Notes: generated from the letters alone by a model not told the origin. Counted from the stretch's first letter, positions 8,831-17,512 are shown. The stretch: DNA of 64,000 nt from Rhodospirillaceae bacterium (GCA_018401495.1 JAGYJX010000008.1:1-64000); one strand, 5' to 3'. Made by a program: numbers and translations.

Positions 8831-9883
8831 ATGACCGAACGCTACGCCGCCACCGCGCTGACCGCCTACGCCGAGGCGCTGTTCGCCGCCGCCGGGCTGG
8901 ACGCCGACAAGGCCCGGATGGTGGCGCCGCTGATGGTCGAGGCCGATCTGATGGGCCACACCACCCACGGCCTGCAGCTGGTCCCGCCCTACCTCGCCGC
9001 ACTCGCCGACGGCAGCATGACGGGGTCCGGCCAGCCGGCGGTGCTCGCCGATCGCGGGCCGGTGGTCAGCTGGGACGGCCGGCGGCTGTCGGGGGTCTGG
9101 CTGACCGCCGCCGCCGTCGACCTGGCGGTCGAGCGCGCCCGGCTCTACGGCACCGGCACGGTGTCGATCCGGCGCGCCCACCACATCGCCTGCCTGGCGG
9201 CGTTCCTGGAGCGCGCCACCCGGCACGGCATGATGGTCACGCTCGCCTGCTCCGACCCGTCGGTCGCCAGCGTCGCGCCGTTCGGCGGCACCCGCGCGGT
9301 CTACACCCCGGACCCGATCGCCGTCGGCATCCCGACCGGCGGCGACCCGATCCTGGTCGACATCTCGGCCTCGATCACCACCAACGGCCTGACCGGTCGC
9401 CTGCACAAGGAGGGCCGCGCGCTCGACCACCCCTGGGTGCTCGACGCCGGCGGCAACCCGTCGACCGACCCGGGGGTGCTGTTCACCGACCCGCCGGGCA
9501 CCATCCTGCCGGTCGGCGGGCTCGATCACGGCCACAAGGGCTACGGCATGGCGCTGATCGTCGAGTCGCTGACCCAGGCGCTCGCCGGCCACGGCCGCGC
9601 CGATCCGGCCGAGGGCTGGGGTGCCGGGGTCTATGTGCAGGTCTACGACCCGACGGCGTTCGCCGGGGTCGACGCCTTCACCCGCCAGACCGACTGGCTG
9701 GCCGAGGCCTGCCGCGGCAACCCGCCGCGGCCCGGCGTCGAGGCGGTGCGGCTGCCGGGCGACGGCGCGCTGGCCCGCAAGCGCGCCGCCCTGAAGGACG
9801 GGGTGGCGCTGTATCCCGGCATCGTCGACGGGCTCCGGACCTGGGCCGACAAGCTCGGCGTTGCGCCGCCGGTTCCGCTGTAG
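8831..9883 (+). CDS. Malate/L-lactate dehydrogenase family oxidoreductase (Ldh2 type)
   Basis: NAD(P)-dependent oxidoreductase of the LDH2/MDH2/YlbC fold, 350 residues, which is the family length. Visible blocks are the N-terminal EADLMGHTTHGLQLVPPYL with the conserved HG pair, the active-site region around RRAHHIACLAAFLERA, the nucleotide-binding ACSDPSVASVAPFGG, and GHKGYGMALIVESL near 230-245. Relatives act on malate, sulfolactate, ureidoglycolate or delta1-piperideine-2-carboxylate, and the substrate is not determined here. A GGAGGA Shine-Dalgarno sits about 8 bases before the ATG at 8831. It is divergent from the MFS-peptidase pair and followed by an isomerase-like gene. Confidence 0.9.
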   Translation: MTERYAATALTAYAEALFAAAGLDADKARMVAPLMVEADLMGHTTHGLQLVPPYLAALADGSMTGSGQPAVLADRGPVVSWDGRRLSGVWLTAAAVDLAVERARLYGTGTVSIRRAHHIACLAAFLERATRHGMMVTLACSDPSVASVAPFGGTRAVYTPDPIAVGIPTGGDPILVDISASITTNGLTGRLHKEGRALDHPWVLDAGGNPSTDPGVLFTDPPGTILPVGGLDHGHKGYGMALIVESLTQALAGHGRADPAEGWGAGVYVQVYDPTAFAGVDAFTRQTDWLAEACRGNPPRPGVEAVRLPGDGALARKRAALKDGVALYPGIVDGLRTWADKLGVAPPVPL

Positions 9884-9942
9884 CCGTCGGCGGACTATCC
9901 TGAGCCGACCGCGACACCGATCGATAGTCGAAAGGCATTCCC

Positions 9943-10743
9943 ATGGACACCGCGCTGCTCGCCGCCACGCCCGACTGCATCGACCTCGACGTGCTGCCCT
10001 CCACCCTCGACGGCGGCGTCGCGCCGCGCGCCGCGATCGGGCTGGTGGTGCTGGCCAGCGACCAGACCATGGAGCATGAGTTCCGCCGCATCCTGCGCCA
10101 GGACGGCGTGGCGTTCTACGAAAGCCGGCTGTTCAACGACAACGACATCACGCCCGAGACCCTGCGGGCCATGCAGAGCCGGATCGCCCCGGCGGCCGAC
10201 CTGATCCTGCCCAGCATGCGCCTCGACGTGGTGGCCTTCGGCTGCACCTCGGCGGCCATGGAGCTCGGCGAGGAGACGGTGTTCGAGGAACTGCGCAAGG
10301 TCCGCCCGGATTCCCGCTACACCACGCCGATCACCGGCGCGCTGGCCGCCTTCGCCACCCTCGGCCTGCGGCGGATCGCGGTGCTGACGCCCTACAGCAA
10401 GACCATCAACGAGGGCGTGCGCGCCTACATCGAGAAGCGCGGCGTCGCCGTCACCGCGCTCGGCACCTTCGAGCGGATCGACGACCGCGACGCGGCGCGG
10501 ATCTCCACCGCCTCGATCCGCGACGCCGCCCTGACCGCCGCCGCCCGGCCGGAGGTCGACGGCGTGTTCGTCTCCTGCACCAGCCTGCGCGTCGCCGAGA
10601 TCGCCGCCGAGGTCGAGGCCGCCTGCGGCAAGCCGCTGCTGTCCAGCAACCTCGCCATGGCCTGGCACTGCCTGCGCCTCGCCGGGATCGACGACGCGGT
10701 GCCGGAATACGGGATGCTGTTCGAGCGCGGGCTGGCGGGCTGA
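9943..10743 (+). CDS. Asp/Glu racemase superfamily, maleate cis-trans isomerase-like
   Basis: A 266-residue protein with the two active-site cysteines of the maleate isomerase/arylmalonate decarboxylase group. The first lies in AFGCTSAAM (near residue 98) and the second in VSCTSLR (near 205), each at the head of its half of the pseudo-symmetric fold. Relatives include maleate isomerase, EutA of ectoine utilisation and AMDase. No other ectoine catabolic genes are nearby, so I give no symbol. An AAAGG ribosome site precedes the ATG at 9943. It lies 59 bases after the dehydrogenase gene in the same direction and probably shares its transcript. Confidence 0.85.
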   Translation: MDTALLAATPDCIDLDVLPSTLDGGVAPRAAIGLVVLASDQTMEHEFRRILRQDGVAFYESRLFNDNDITPETLRAMQSRIAPAADLILPSMRLDVVAFGCTSAAMELGEETVFEELRKVRPDSRYTTPITGALAAFATLGLRRIAVLTPYSKTINEGVRAYIEKRGVAVTALGTFERIDDRDAARISTASIRDAALTAAARPEVDGVFVSCTSLRVAEIAAEVEAACGKPLLSSNLAMAWHCLRLAGIDDAVPEYGMLFERGLAG

Positions 10744-10820
10744 GGAGCGGGGCCTGACCCTGCGTTGCGGATTTGGCAAGATGCCCCTATCTTTGAGGCA
10801 GGTTGCGTAAGTCGCGAGCG

Positions 10821-11255
10821 ATGGGGTTGATGATGCGTGCTGGAGTAGCGGAACTCGTCAGCACCCGAGGGTCGGAGCACCCGGCGGATCGCTTGGATCT
10901 CGTGCGGATGATCCGGCAGGGGCTGGATTACGACGCGGTCGAAAACGCGGCGGCGGCGGCCGGAATCGACCTCAACGAACTGGCCGGCTACGGCGCCATC
11001 CCGCTTCGGACGCTGTCTCACAGTCGCCGGCAGGGCCGGTTCTCTCCCATCCAATCGGACCGCGTCATGCGCTTCCTGCGCGTCTGGAGCCTTGCCTGCG
11101 AAGTCTTCGGGACCGTCGACAAGGCGCGGGCCTGGATGGGGCGCTCGACGCTCCCGCTCGACGGGCGCAGGCCCGCCGAACTCCTGGACACCGACGAGGG
11201 TGCCCGGCTGGTCGAGGAGTTGCTTGGTCGGATCGAGCACGGCATCGCTGCGTGA
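10821..11255 (+). CDS. MbcA/ParS/Xre antitoxin of a RES toxin module
   Basis: A 144-residue antitoxin. The N-terminal half resembles an Xre-like helix-turn-helix (GYGAIPLRTLSHSRRQ). The C-terminal half carries the ParS/MbcA toxin-binding domain: RVMRFLRVWSLACEVFG, a WMGR motif and RRPAELLDTDEGARLVEELLGRIEHG. This is the usual partner of RES-domain toxins, and the next gene is exactly that, joined by a GTGA overlap. The start could be ATG 10821, 10830 or 10833, and I take the first. An upstream TTG in frame is less likely. Antitoxins of this class repress their own promoter, which would lie at 10744-10820. Confidence 0.88.
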   Translation: MGLMMRAGVAELVSTRGSEHPADRLDLVRMIRQGLDYDAVENAAAAAGIDLNELAGYGAIPLRTLSHSRRQGRFSPIQSDRVMRFLRVWSLACEVFGTVDKARAWMGRSTLPLDGRRPAELLDTDEGARLVEELLGRIEHGIAA

Positions 11256-11722
11256 CGATCCTGCAGGGCTGGCGGCTCGCGCGCGCTGCGTACGCCGATC
11301 TGTCCGGAGAAGGCGCGCGCCGCTATGGCGGGCGCTGGAACTCGCCCGGCCGGTCGGCCGTGTATCTCTCCGAGGATGCCGCGTTGCCGGTGCTGGAGGT
11401 CCTCGTTCATCTCGACCTGCCGCCGGAGCTGATCCCCGACGACTACGTCCTTATGCGAGTCGACCTGACGCCGCTGGCTGAAGACGGGGGCCAATGGGTC
11501 GAGGACGGGCCGGCCGACCGGCTCGACACGACCGACAGCAGGGCGACTGGGGACGCTTGGCTGGACAGGGGTCGCACGCCGGTCCTGCGGGTGCCGTCGG
11601 TGATCGTGCCGGAGTCGAGTAATCTGCTCCTCAACCCTGAGCACCCTCTGGCCGCACGGCTCATCCCTCCGGTGGTGCGGCCGTTCGCCTTCGATCCGAG
11701 GCTGCTCGGACACGGTGGGTGA
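11252..11722 (+). CDS. RES-domain toxin (NAD+ phosphorylase type)
   Basis: A 156-residue RES protein, the toxin half of a type II toxin-antitoxin pair. Characterised relatives degrade NAD+. Core residues are visible: GGRWNSPGRSAVYLSED with the catalytic Arg and Tyr, an E in ALPVLEVLVHLD, and the second arginine/serine region VPSVIVPESSNLLLNPEHP. The start is a GTG at 11252, inside the antitoxin stop (GTGA), so toxin translation depends on the antitoxin. The gene looks intact. It converges on a lipoprotein gene with only 10 bases between. Confidence 0.9.
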   Translation: MTILQGWRLARAAYADLSGEGARRYGGRWNSPGRSAVYLSEDAALPVLEVLVHLDLPPELIPDDYVLMRVDLTPLAEDGGQWVEDGPADRLDTTDSRATGDAWLDRGRTPVLRVPSVIVPESSNLLLNPEHPLAARLIPPVVRPFAFDPRLLGHGG

Positions 11723-11732
11723 CTGCCCGCCC

Positions 11733-12539
11733 TCAGTCCACGCCCGACGGTGGCGCCACCCGCGCCAGGAACGCGCCGACCGCCTCCCGCGCCTCCGGCA
11801 GCCGGAGCATGTGGTGCAGGCTATCGTCCAGCACCACCGAGTTGGCGTCGGTGAAGCCGTCCATGTCCTCGCCGCAGTGGCCGGCCACGTACCAGGGCCG
11901 GAACCAGGCGTCGCCGGCGCTGACCACCGACAGCACCGGGGTGTCCCGGTCGCCGCGCAGGCCCCACAGCGGTGGCCACGGGATCTGGCAGGTCCAGCCG
12001 AGGATCACCCGGCCGGCCAGGCCGTGGCCGGTGTAGTTGGCGGTGGTCAGGCCGCCCTCGCTCTGGCCCATCAGCACGATGCGGTCGGGGTCGACCCACG
12101 GGAAGGCGCGCGCCCGTTCCAGCGCGTGCTCGGCCTCGGCCAGCCGGAAGCCGATGACGCCGGGGTGCGAGCCGGCGGATTTCGAGCGCCACTCGCAGCT
12201 TCGCGGCTTGTATTCGCGCGCGAAGCTGTCAGGCGCCACCACCGCGTAGCCGCTGTCGCGCAGGAACCCGATATCGACGCGGTAGCCGCCGTGCAGGCCG
12301 TTGCAGCCGTGCAGGAACACCACCAGCGGCAGGCGTTCCGCCGGCCGGGCGGCGCGCAGGCGGTCCTCGACCTCGGCCATGCGACCGGCGACGTCGGCGA
12401 GGCCGGGGTCGACCGCCGAGAACGGCACCGCCACCGTGGCGCCGTCCCAGGTGCGCTCCAGCTCGTCCGGCAGGTCGGCCGAGCGCGACAGGTAGCAGCC
12501 GGCGAGCAGGAGGGGGAGCAGCAGGATGGCGAGGCGCAT
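11733..12539 (-). CDS. Lipoprotein alpha/beta hydrolase (dienelactone hydrolase-like)
   Basis: A 268-residue protein starting with a lipoprotein signal, MRLAILLLPLLLAGC, with the lipobox LAGC. The mature part is an alpha/beta hydrolase: oxyanion segment VVFLHGCNGLHGG, nucleophile elbow GQSEGG, and a late His in DSLHHMLRLP that could complete the triad. It probably sits on a periplasmic or outer-membrane face. Related proteins are annotated as dienelactone hydrolase family, and the true substrate is unknown. The ATG at 12539 was chosen over upstream in-frame codons because it opens the signal peptide. Confidence 0.82.
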   Translation of the reverse strand: MRLAILLLPLLLAGCYLSRSADLPDELERTWDGATVAVPFSAVDPGLADVAGRMAEVEDRLRAARPAERLPLVVFLHGCNGLHGGYRVDIGFLRDSGYAVVAPDSFAREYKPRSCEWRSKSAGSHPGVIGFRLAEAEHALERARAFPWVDPDRIVLMGQSEGGLTTANYTGHGLAGRVILGWTCQIPWPPLWGLRGDRDTPVLSVVSAGDAWFRPWYVAGHCGEDMDGFTDANSVVLDDSLHHMLRLPEAREAVGAFLARVAPPSGVD

Positions 12540-12590
12540 GGCCGAACAGATGACCCTTCGTGTCGAGCGATCAAAGGGGCACGTCGCAAA

Positions 12591-12650
12591 CTGGCTTCCC
12601 GATGCGTCTCGCCTGCGGCGATCCGCTCCGGAATGACGAAAGGTGGGGGA
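12591..12650 (-). repeat. Dispersed palindromic repeat, copy 1 (inverted, upstream of GIY-YIG gene)
   Basis: About 60 bases that, read on the minus strand, match copy 2 at 12990-13050 almost base for base. The core is CGTCATTCCGGAGCGGATCG followed by CCGCAGGCGAGACGCATC, then a GGAA-CCAG end. The two copies face each other across the GIY-YIG gene. The same family, more diverged, recurs at 31.9-32.2 kb. Confidence 0.85.
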
Positions 12651-12681
12651 AAACGTCGCTCGACTGACCATAGCCGAGCGC

Positions 12682-12984
12682 ATGTCCCGCCTGGTTCGCC
12701 CGTGCGTCTATATCCTCGCTTCGAAGCGACAGGGAACATTGTACGTCGGCGTCACCGGTGATCTGATCCGACGAGTATGGCTGCATCGTGAACAGCCATC
12801 CGGCTTCTGCGCCCGCTATCAGGTGGATCGGCTCGTCTGGTACGAGCCACATCCAGATATGCATTCTGCGATTCAACGGGAGACCCGCCTCAAAGGCTGG
12901 CGGCGTAGCTGGAAGATCGCGCTGATCGAACGTTCGAACCGTGAATGGCGAGATCTTTACCCGGAACTGACCGGAGCGGGCTGA
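12682..12984 (+). CDS. Small GIY-YIG nuclease family protein
   Basis: A 100-residue single-domain protein of the COG2827 type. The N-terminal CVYILASKRQGTLYVGVT contains the paired GIY-YIG-like motif (VYI...YVG). A catalytic Arg follows in DLIRRVWLHR, the metal-binding Glu lies in IQRETRLKGW, and the family end W-R-D-L-Y-P-E-L is present. ATG 12682 gives the family length, and an upstream GTG (12643) would begin inside the repeat. The function of this family is not known in detail. It has no partner domain for DNA repair such as UvrC. The gene is bracketed by near-identical inverted repeats that extend to within about 30 bases of its ends. Confidence 0.9.
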   Translation: MSRLVRPCVYILASKRQGTLYVGVTGDLIRRVWLHREQPSGFCARYQVDRLVWYEPHPDMHSAIQRETRLKGWRRSWKIALIERSNREWRDLYPELTGAG

Positions 12985-12989
12985 CAACT

Positions 12990-13050
12990 GCCCCCCATCC
13001 TTCGTCATTCCGGAGCGGATCGCCGGAGGCGAGACGCATCCGGAACCCAG
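12990..13050 (+). repeat. Dispersed palindromic repeat, copy 2 (downstream of GIY-YIG gene)
   Basis: Plus-strand copy of the same ~60-base element. It runs from a C-rich start at 12990 through TTCGTCATTCCGGAGCGGAT and GCCGGAGGCGAGACGCATC to CCGGAACCCAG at 13050. Against copy 1 it differs at only a few positions in the core. The internal CCGGAGCGG...CCGGAGG parts can fold. Confidence 0.85.
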
Positions 13051-13080
13051 TCGCCGCATCGGGTGTTGCCGCGACCCCGA

Positions 13081-13110
13081 AAGGCGGAAGGGGCGGTTGC
13101 CCGCCCCTTC
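13081..13110 (-). terminator. Terminator of the ABC importer operon
   Basis: Perfect 10-bp stem GAAGGGGCGG (13087-13096) / CCGCCCCTTC (13101-13110) with a four-base loop. It lies about 30 bases after the stop of the substrate-binding protein gene on the minus strand. It is followed by a short T-containing tail (CGCCTTTC) rather than a clean T run. Confidence 0.7.
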
Positions 13111-13141
13111 GCCCGGTCTCCCAGCTCTTGCCGGCGAGGCC

Positions 13142-14131
13142 TTACTTCAGCGCCTTGTCGGTGATCGCGCTGGTCCAGGCGCCTTCCGGCTTCTTGGTGA
13201 TCACCGGGTCGGAGCCGCCCTTCATCAGGGTGGCGACGGTGCGCTCGTAGTCGGCCGGGTCGAGCGCGCCGTTGGAGCCGGCGGTCAGCTTGGCGATCTC
13301 GCCCATCATGCGCTTCTGGTGCTTCTCGGTCTGGGCGCCGCTGGCGTCGTTGTCGAGCACGATCCCGGCGGCCTCGTCGGGGTTGGCCTCGGCCCACTTC
13401 CAGCCCTTCATCGAGGCGCGCACGAAGCGCACCATCTTGTCGGCGAAGGCGGCGTCCTTCAGCTTGTCCTCGAGCACGTAGATGCCGTCCTCGAGGGTGG
13501 CCACGCCCTGCTCCTGGTACTTGAACACCACCAGTTCGTCCTCGGTGAGGCCGGCGTCGATGATCTGCCAGTATTCATTGTAGGTCATGGTCGAGATGCA
13601 GTCGGCCTGCTTCTGCAGCAGCGGGTCGACGTTGAAGCCCTGCTTCAGGACGGTCACGCCCTTCGGGCTGCCGTCGGTCGGGATGCCGAGCTGGCTCATC
13701 CACGACAGGAACGGGTACTCGTTGCCGAAGAACCAGACGCCGAGGGTGCGGCCCGGGAAATCCTTCGGCGAGGCGACGCCGGTCTCCTTGCGGCAGGTCA
13801 GCATCATGCCGGACGACTTGAACGGCTGGGCGATGTTGACCAGGCCGACGCCCTTCTCGCGGGTGGCGAGCGCGGACGGCATCCAGTCGATGATCACGTC
13901 GGCGCCGCCGCCGGCCAGCACCTGGGCCGGCGCCACGTCGGGGCCGCCCGGCTTGATCTCGACGTCGAGGTTCTCGTCCTTGTAGAAGCCCTTGTCCTTG
14001 GCGACGTAGTAGCCGGCGAACTGCGCCTGGGTCACCCATTTGAGCTGCAGGGAGACCTTGTCGGCCGCCTCCGCGTGGCTCGCCACCAGGGCAACCGCCC
14101 CGGCCATCAACGACGTGAGAAGCCTGTTCAT
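13142..14131 (-). CDS. ABC importer substrate-binding protein, NMT1/THI5-like
   Basis: A 329-residue periplasmic protein with a signal peptide (MNRLLTSLMAGAVALVASHAEA). The NMT1/THI5-like fold is shown by the N-terminal VSLQLKWVTQAQFAGYYVAKDKG region and the GGADVIIDWMPSALATREKG block. Such proteins bind pyrimidine-like or thiamine-precursor ligands. Because the operon sits with dihydropyrimidinase and PreTA genes, uracil, thymine or a hydantoin is the likely ligand. It is the last gene of the importer operon, 27 bases after permease 2, with a GGAGGGACAG Shine-Dalgarno before the ATG at 14131. Confidence 0.88.
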   Translation of the reverse strand: MNRLLTSLMAGAVALVASHAEAADKVSLQLKWVTQAQFAGYYVAKDKGFYKDENLDVEIKPGGPDVAPAQVLAGGGADVIIDWMPSALATREKGVGLVNIAQPFKSSGMMLTCRKETGVASPKDFPGRTLGVWFFGNEYPFLSWMSQLGIPTDGSPKGVTVLKQGFNVDPLLQKQADCISTMTYNEYWQIIDAGLTEDELVVFKYQEQGVATLEDGIYVLEDKLKDAAFADKMVRFVRASMKGWKWAEANPDEAAGIVLDNDASGAQTEKHQKRMMGEIAKLTAGSNGALDPADYERTVATLMKGGSDPVITKKPEGAWTSAITDKALK

Positions 14132-14158
14132 GTCCTGTCCCTCCTTCTTGTCGACCCT

Positions 14159-15275
14159 CTACCCACTGCGGACCGAGGGATGCCAGAACGTCGTCGCCCG
14201 CTCGATCAGGGCGACGACGCCGTAGAACGCCGAGCCGGCGACCGCGGCGACCGCGATCTCGGCCCAGACCATGTCGATGTTCATCCGCCCGACCTCGGTC
14301 GAGATCCGGAAGCCCATGCCGACGATCGGGGTCCCGAAGAACTCCGCCACGATGGCGCCGATCAGCGCCAGCGTGGAGTTGATCTTCAGGGCGTTGAAGA
14401 TGAACGGGGCGGCGGCCGGAAGCCGCAGCTTGACCAGCGTCTGCCAGTAGCCGGCGGCGTAGGTGCGCATCAGGTCGCGCTCCATCGCGCCGGCGGCGGC
14501 GAGGCCGGCGACGGTGTTCACCAGCATCGGGAAGAACGTCATCACCACCACGACCGCCGCCTTCGACGGCCAGTCGAAGCCGAACCACATCACCAGGATC
14601 GGCGCCACGCCGATGATCGGCAGGGCCGAGACGAAGTTGCCGAGCGGCAGCAGCCCGCGCTGCAGGAACGGGCTGCGGTCGATGGCGATGGCGACCAGGA
14701 ACGCCGAGCCGCAGCCGAGCGCGTAGCCGATCAGCACGGCCTTCAGGAAGGTCTGCCGGAAATCCGCCCACAGGATGGCGCTCGACGTCACCAGCCGCAC
14801 GCCGATGGCCGAGGGCGGCGGCAGCAGCACGAACGGCACCCCGGCGCCGCGCACCACCACCTCCCAGACGATCAGGATCCAGGCCCCGAAGTACAGCGGC
14901 ACCAGCAGCCGCACCGAGCCGGCTGCGCCGGCCGGCCGGCTCGGCGGCGATCAGGCGCTCGACGAACAGCCAGGCGGCCGCCCAGGCCGCCACCAGCAGC
15001 AGCCAGAAACCCGGCCCGGCCCGGCCGATCTCGGGCAGCGACGCGATCAGCGCCGCCGCCCCCAGCAGCGACAGCAGGCCGTCGGCCCACACCGGCACGG
15101 CGAGGCGGAACCGCACCAGCGAGGCGACCGCCAGCGCCGCGAACGCCGCCAGCACCGGCAGCCCGGTCACCGGCATTCCGAGGGCCGAGACCGGCAGCGC
15201 CGCGCCGGCGAGGCCGGCGGTGGCGACCAGGTAGCCGAGCGCGGTCTGCACCGGCGTCATCCGGGCGCGGCTCAC
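14159..15275 (-). CDS. ABC importer permease 2 (frameshifted)
   Basis: Permease of the importer with the BPD_transp_1 fold. The conserved half (14159 to about 14914) includes the EAA loop region DLMRTYAAGYWQTLVKLRLPAAAPFIF. The upstream part, in another frame from 15275, encodes about 117 residues with three or four extra hydrophobic helices (QTALGYLVATAGLAGAALPV onward). It joins the permease near 14915-14945, where the frame changes by one base. Codon use is normal on both sides, so I read this as one gene with an indel. The GTG start at 15275 overlaps the permease 1 stop as GTGA. Alternatively the short frame from 14914 (GTG) could be translated alone. Confidence 0.8.
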
Positions 15276-16165
15276 GGCGCCATCCCCATGCGCTTCAGCA
15301 CCAGCCGGTTGACCAGCCCGACCAGCAGCACCAGCACGGCGGCCAGCGCCGCCGCCGCGAACAGCGCCGACCAGATCTGCACGGTCTGGCCGTAGTAGGA
15401 GCCGGCCAGCAGGCGGGCGCCGAGGCCGGCGACGGCGCCGGTCGGCAGCTCGCCGACGATCGCTCCCACCAGGCTGATCGCCACCGCCACCTTCATCGAG
15501 GTGAACAGATAGGGCACCGAACTCGGCCAGCGCAGCTTCCAGAACACCTGCCAGCCGCTGGCGTCGTAGGTGTGCATCAGGTCGAGGTGCTGGGTCTCCG
15601 GGCTGCGCAGCCCCTTCACCATCCCGACCACGATCGGGAAGAAGCTGAGATACGCCGAGATCAGCGCCTTCGGCAGCAGCCCGGACAGCCCGACGGCGTT
15701 CAGCACCACGATGATCATCGGCGCGATCGCCAGGATCGGGATGGTCTGGCTGGCCACCACCCAGGGCATCAGCGAGCGGTCGACGGCGCGGTTGTGGATG
15801 ATCAGCACCGCCAGCACGATGCCGAGCGCGGTGCCGATGGCGAACCCGGACAGCGTCGCCGACAGGGTGATCCAGGCGTGGTAGACGAGGCTGCGGCGCG
15901 AGGTCACCGGCCGCTCGACGGTGGTCGCCCAGATCTCGGCGAACACCTGGTGGGCGGCCGGCAGCACCGGCCGCTCCTGATTCAGGGTGTCGGCGACCAG
16001 GTCCGACACCGTCCAGTCGGCCTTGGCCTTGGCGTAGACGTCGAATTGCCAGGGCGCGTTCAGGTAGACCGCGAAGCCGTACCAGAGCGCCACCAGGGCG
16101 ACGAGAACCACCAGGACCGGAACCGTCTGTCCGCCCCACAGGCGGTCGATCAGCGGCCGGACCAT
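15272..16165 (-). CDS. ABC importer permease 1
   Basis: Inner-membrane permease of about 297 residues. After one N-terminal helix (TVPVLVVLVALVALWYGFAVY) and a periplasmic stretch, it has the BPD_transp_1 core with an EAA loop, DLMHTYDASGWQVFWKLRWP. It belongs to the SsuC/TauC-like permeases that pair with NMT1-type binding proteins. ATG 16165 (MVRPLIDRLWGG) is preferred; a second ATG at 16198 adds 11 residues. It is the first gene of the permease-permease-binding protein set. The ATPase that should serve it lies 5.3 kb away beyond the RND/TetR cassette. Confidence 0.88.
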   Translation of the reverse strand: MVRPLIDRLWGGQTVPVLVVLVALVALWYGFAVYLNAPWQFDVYAKAKADWTVSDLVADTLNQERPVLPAAHQVFAEIWATTVERPVTSRRSLVYHAWITLSATLSGFAIGTALGIVLAVLIIHNRAVDRSLMPWVVASQTIPILAIAPMIIVVLNAVGLSGLLPKALISAYLSFFPIVVGMVKGLRSPETQHLDLMHTYDASGWQVFWKLRWPSSVPYLFTSMKVAVAISLVGAIVGELPTGAVAGLGARLLAGSYYGQTVQIWSALFAAAALAAVLVLLVGLVNRLVLKRMGMAP

Positions 16166-16259
16166 CGCGTGCCTGTTCCCGTCATCCCCGCCCCGCATTG
16201 CAGCAAAAAAGCATAGCGAGCGGCCGCAGCACCGGAAAGCGGCAATGCTGACCCGCCGG

Positions 16260-17512
16260 TCAGAAAAACCGGCTGAGCCTCAGGGTGATCACGTTGTCGC
16301 GGCGGACGCCGTAGAGGGTGTTCTCCGGCTCGATATCGGGAAACAGGCGGGCCTCCAGCTCGACCTTCAGGTCGTTGCCGACCCGCCGGCTGGCCTCGAG
16401 CGACAGCGTGACCGAGCGGTCCTCGACATCGGTGATCGCGCCGGCCAGGAAGGTGGTGTCGTCCTCGTCGTTGAGGGTCAGGCGGGCGCCGACGAACACG
16501 TCGTTCTGGAACGGCGTGAACGGCGCGTCGCCGTTCTCCGCGCGGCCGTCGTACAGATATTCGAGCAGCAGCCCGAGATCGGCGTCGGTCTCGGCGACCT
16601 GGTACAGCGTGTGTTCGAAACCGGCGACGCTGGCGAGAAAGTAGTCGCCCTGCCCGGCGCGGCCTATGCCCTCGAACTTCCAGAGCCACGCCCCGGTCGT
16701 GTACTGCACGTCGACGCCGGTCTGGTCGATGAGGTCGTAGGTCGGCACCAGTTCGGTGCGGCTCCCGGTGTCGGTTGCGACCAGCCGGGGTTCACGGCTG
16801 GTGCCGCGGAAATGCGAGACGCCGACGTCGAAGCCACCGAAGGTTCCGCTCCAGCGCAGCGCCAGGTCCGGGTGGTGTTCCTCGGCGTCGGACTGGTAGA
16901 CCGCGTCGTCGGCGATCGGCAGGGCGCCGCGGAACCGCGCGTCGTCGTCCGGGAAGGTGCGCTCGCGGAACATCGGCATGAAGAAGGCGCGGAACACTCC
17001 CCAGTCGGTCCCGACCTGCAGCTGCACCATCGGCTGGCCGAGCTTGTCCTCCTGGTCGATGTCCTCGACCAGGTCGGTCTGGTTGACGATGTCGACCAGG
17101 TGGCGGGACTCCGCGACCCCCAGAACACCTTGTCGAGCCCGACCACCAGGTCGTAGCCGTCGCCGAAATGCAGCCAGTTGGCCTCGCGCAGGTCGCCGTG
17201 GGTGCGGTTGCCGTCGTGCGCGTCGATCCGCAGGAACGGCTTGAGGGTGAAGCGGTCGTCACCGCCTTCGGTGTCGACGATCAACTCCGGCTCGAGGGCG
17301 ACCGACGGCGACACCGTGGCGTCGTCCTGGTCGGGGAAGGCGGGGTCGGTCAAGAAGATCCGGGTCTCCAGCTGCAGCGAGCCCGACAGTTGCCACTCGG
17401 CGGCCACGGCCGGCGCCGCGCCGACGGCCAGGGCGAGCGCGCCGGCCAAGGCCGTGATGCGACGAAGCGCGGTCGTCGGGGGCCGGTCTGCCGATCTCGG
17501 GGTTGCAGGCAT
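16260..17512 (-). CDS. Outer-membrane beta-barrel protein (frameshifted)
   Basis: Predicted exported protein of about 415 residues with a signal peptide (LAGALALAVGAAPAVAA). Alternating hydrophobic strands begin WQLSGSLQLETRIFL, and it ends in ...NVITLRLSRFF with a terminal Phe, typical of outer-membrane barrels. The frame breaks at a G run near 17118-17123: adding one G would join VFWG to VAESRHLVDIVNQTDL and the intact 256-residue C-terminal part. The family is not firmly recognised. Its partners, a LolA-like protein and an RND/MMPL pump, match clusters that also carry DUF1302-type barrels. ATG 17512 is chosen; a GTG at 17557 is possible. Confidence 0.75.

Noticed and set aside
9943..10743. 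EutA of an ectoine utilisation operon
   Set aside because: The cysteines fit the superfamily, but no other ectoine catabolic genes are nearby, so only the general maleate-isomerase-like call is kept.
13097..16216. A 1,039-codon open frame antisense to the ABC importer operon
   Set aside because: Low-complexity shadow frame. The minus strand encodes recognisable permeases and a binding protein.
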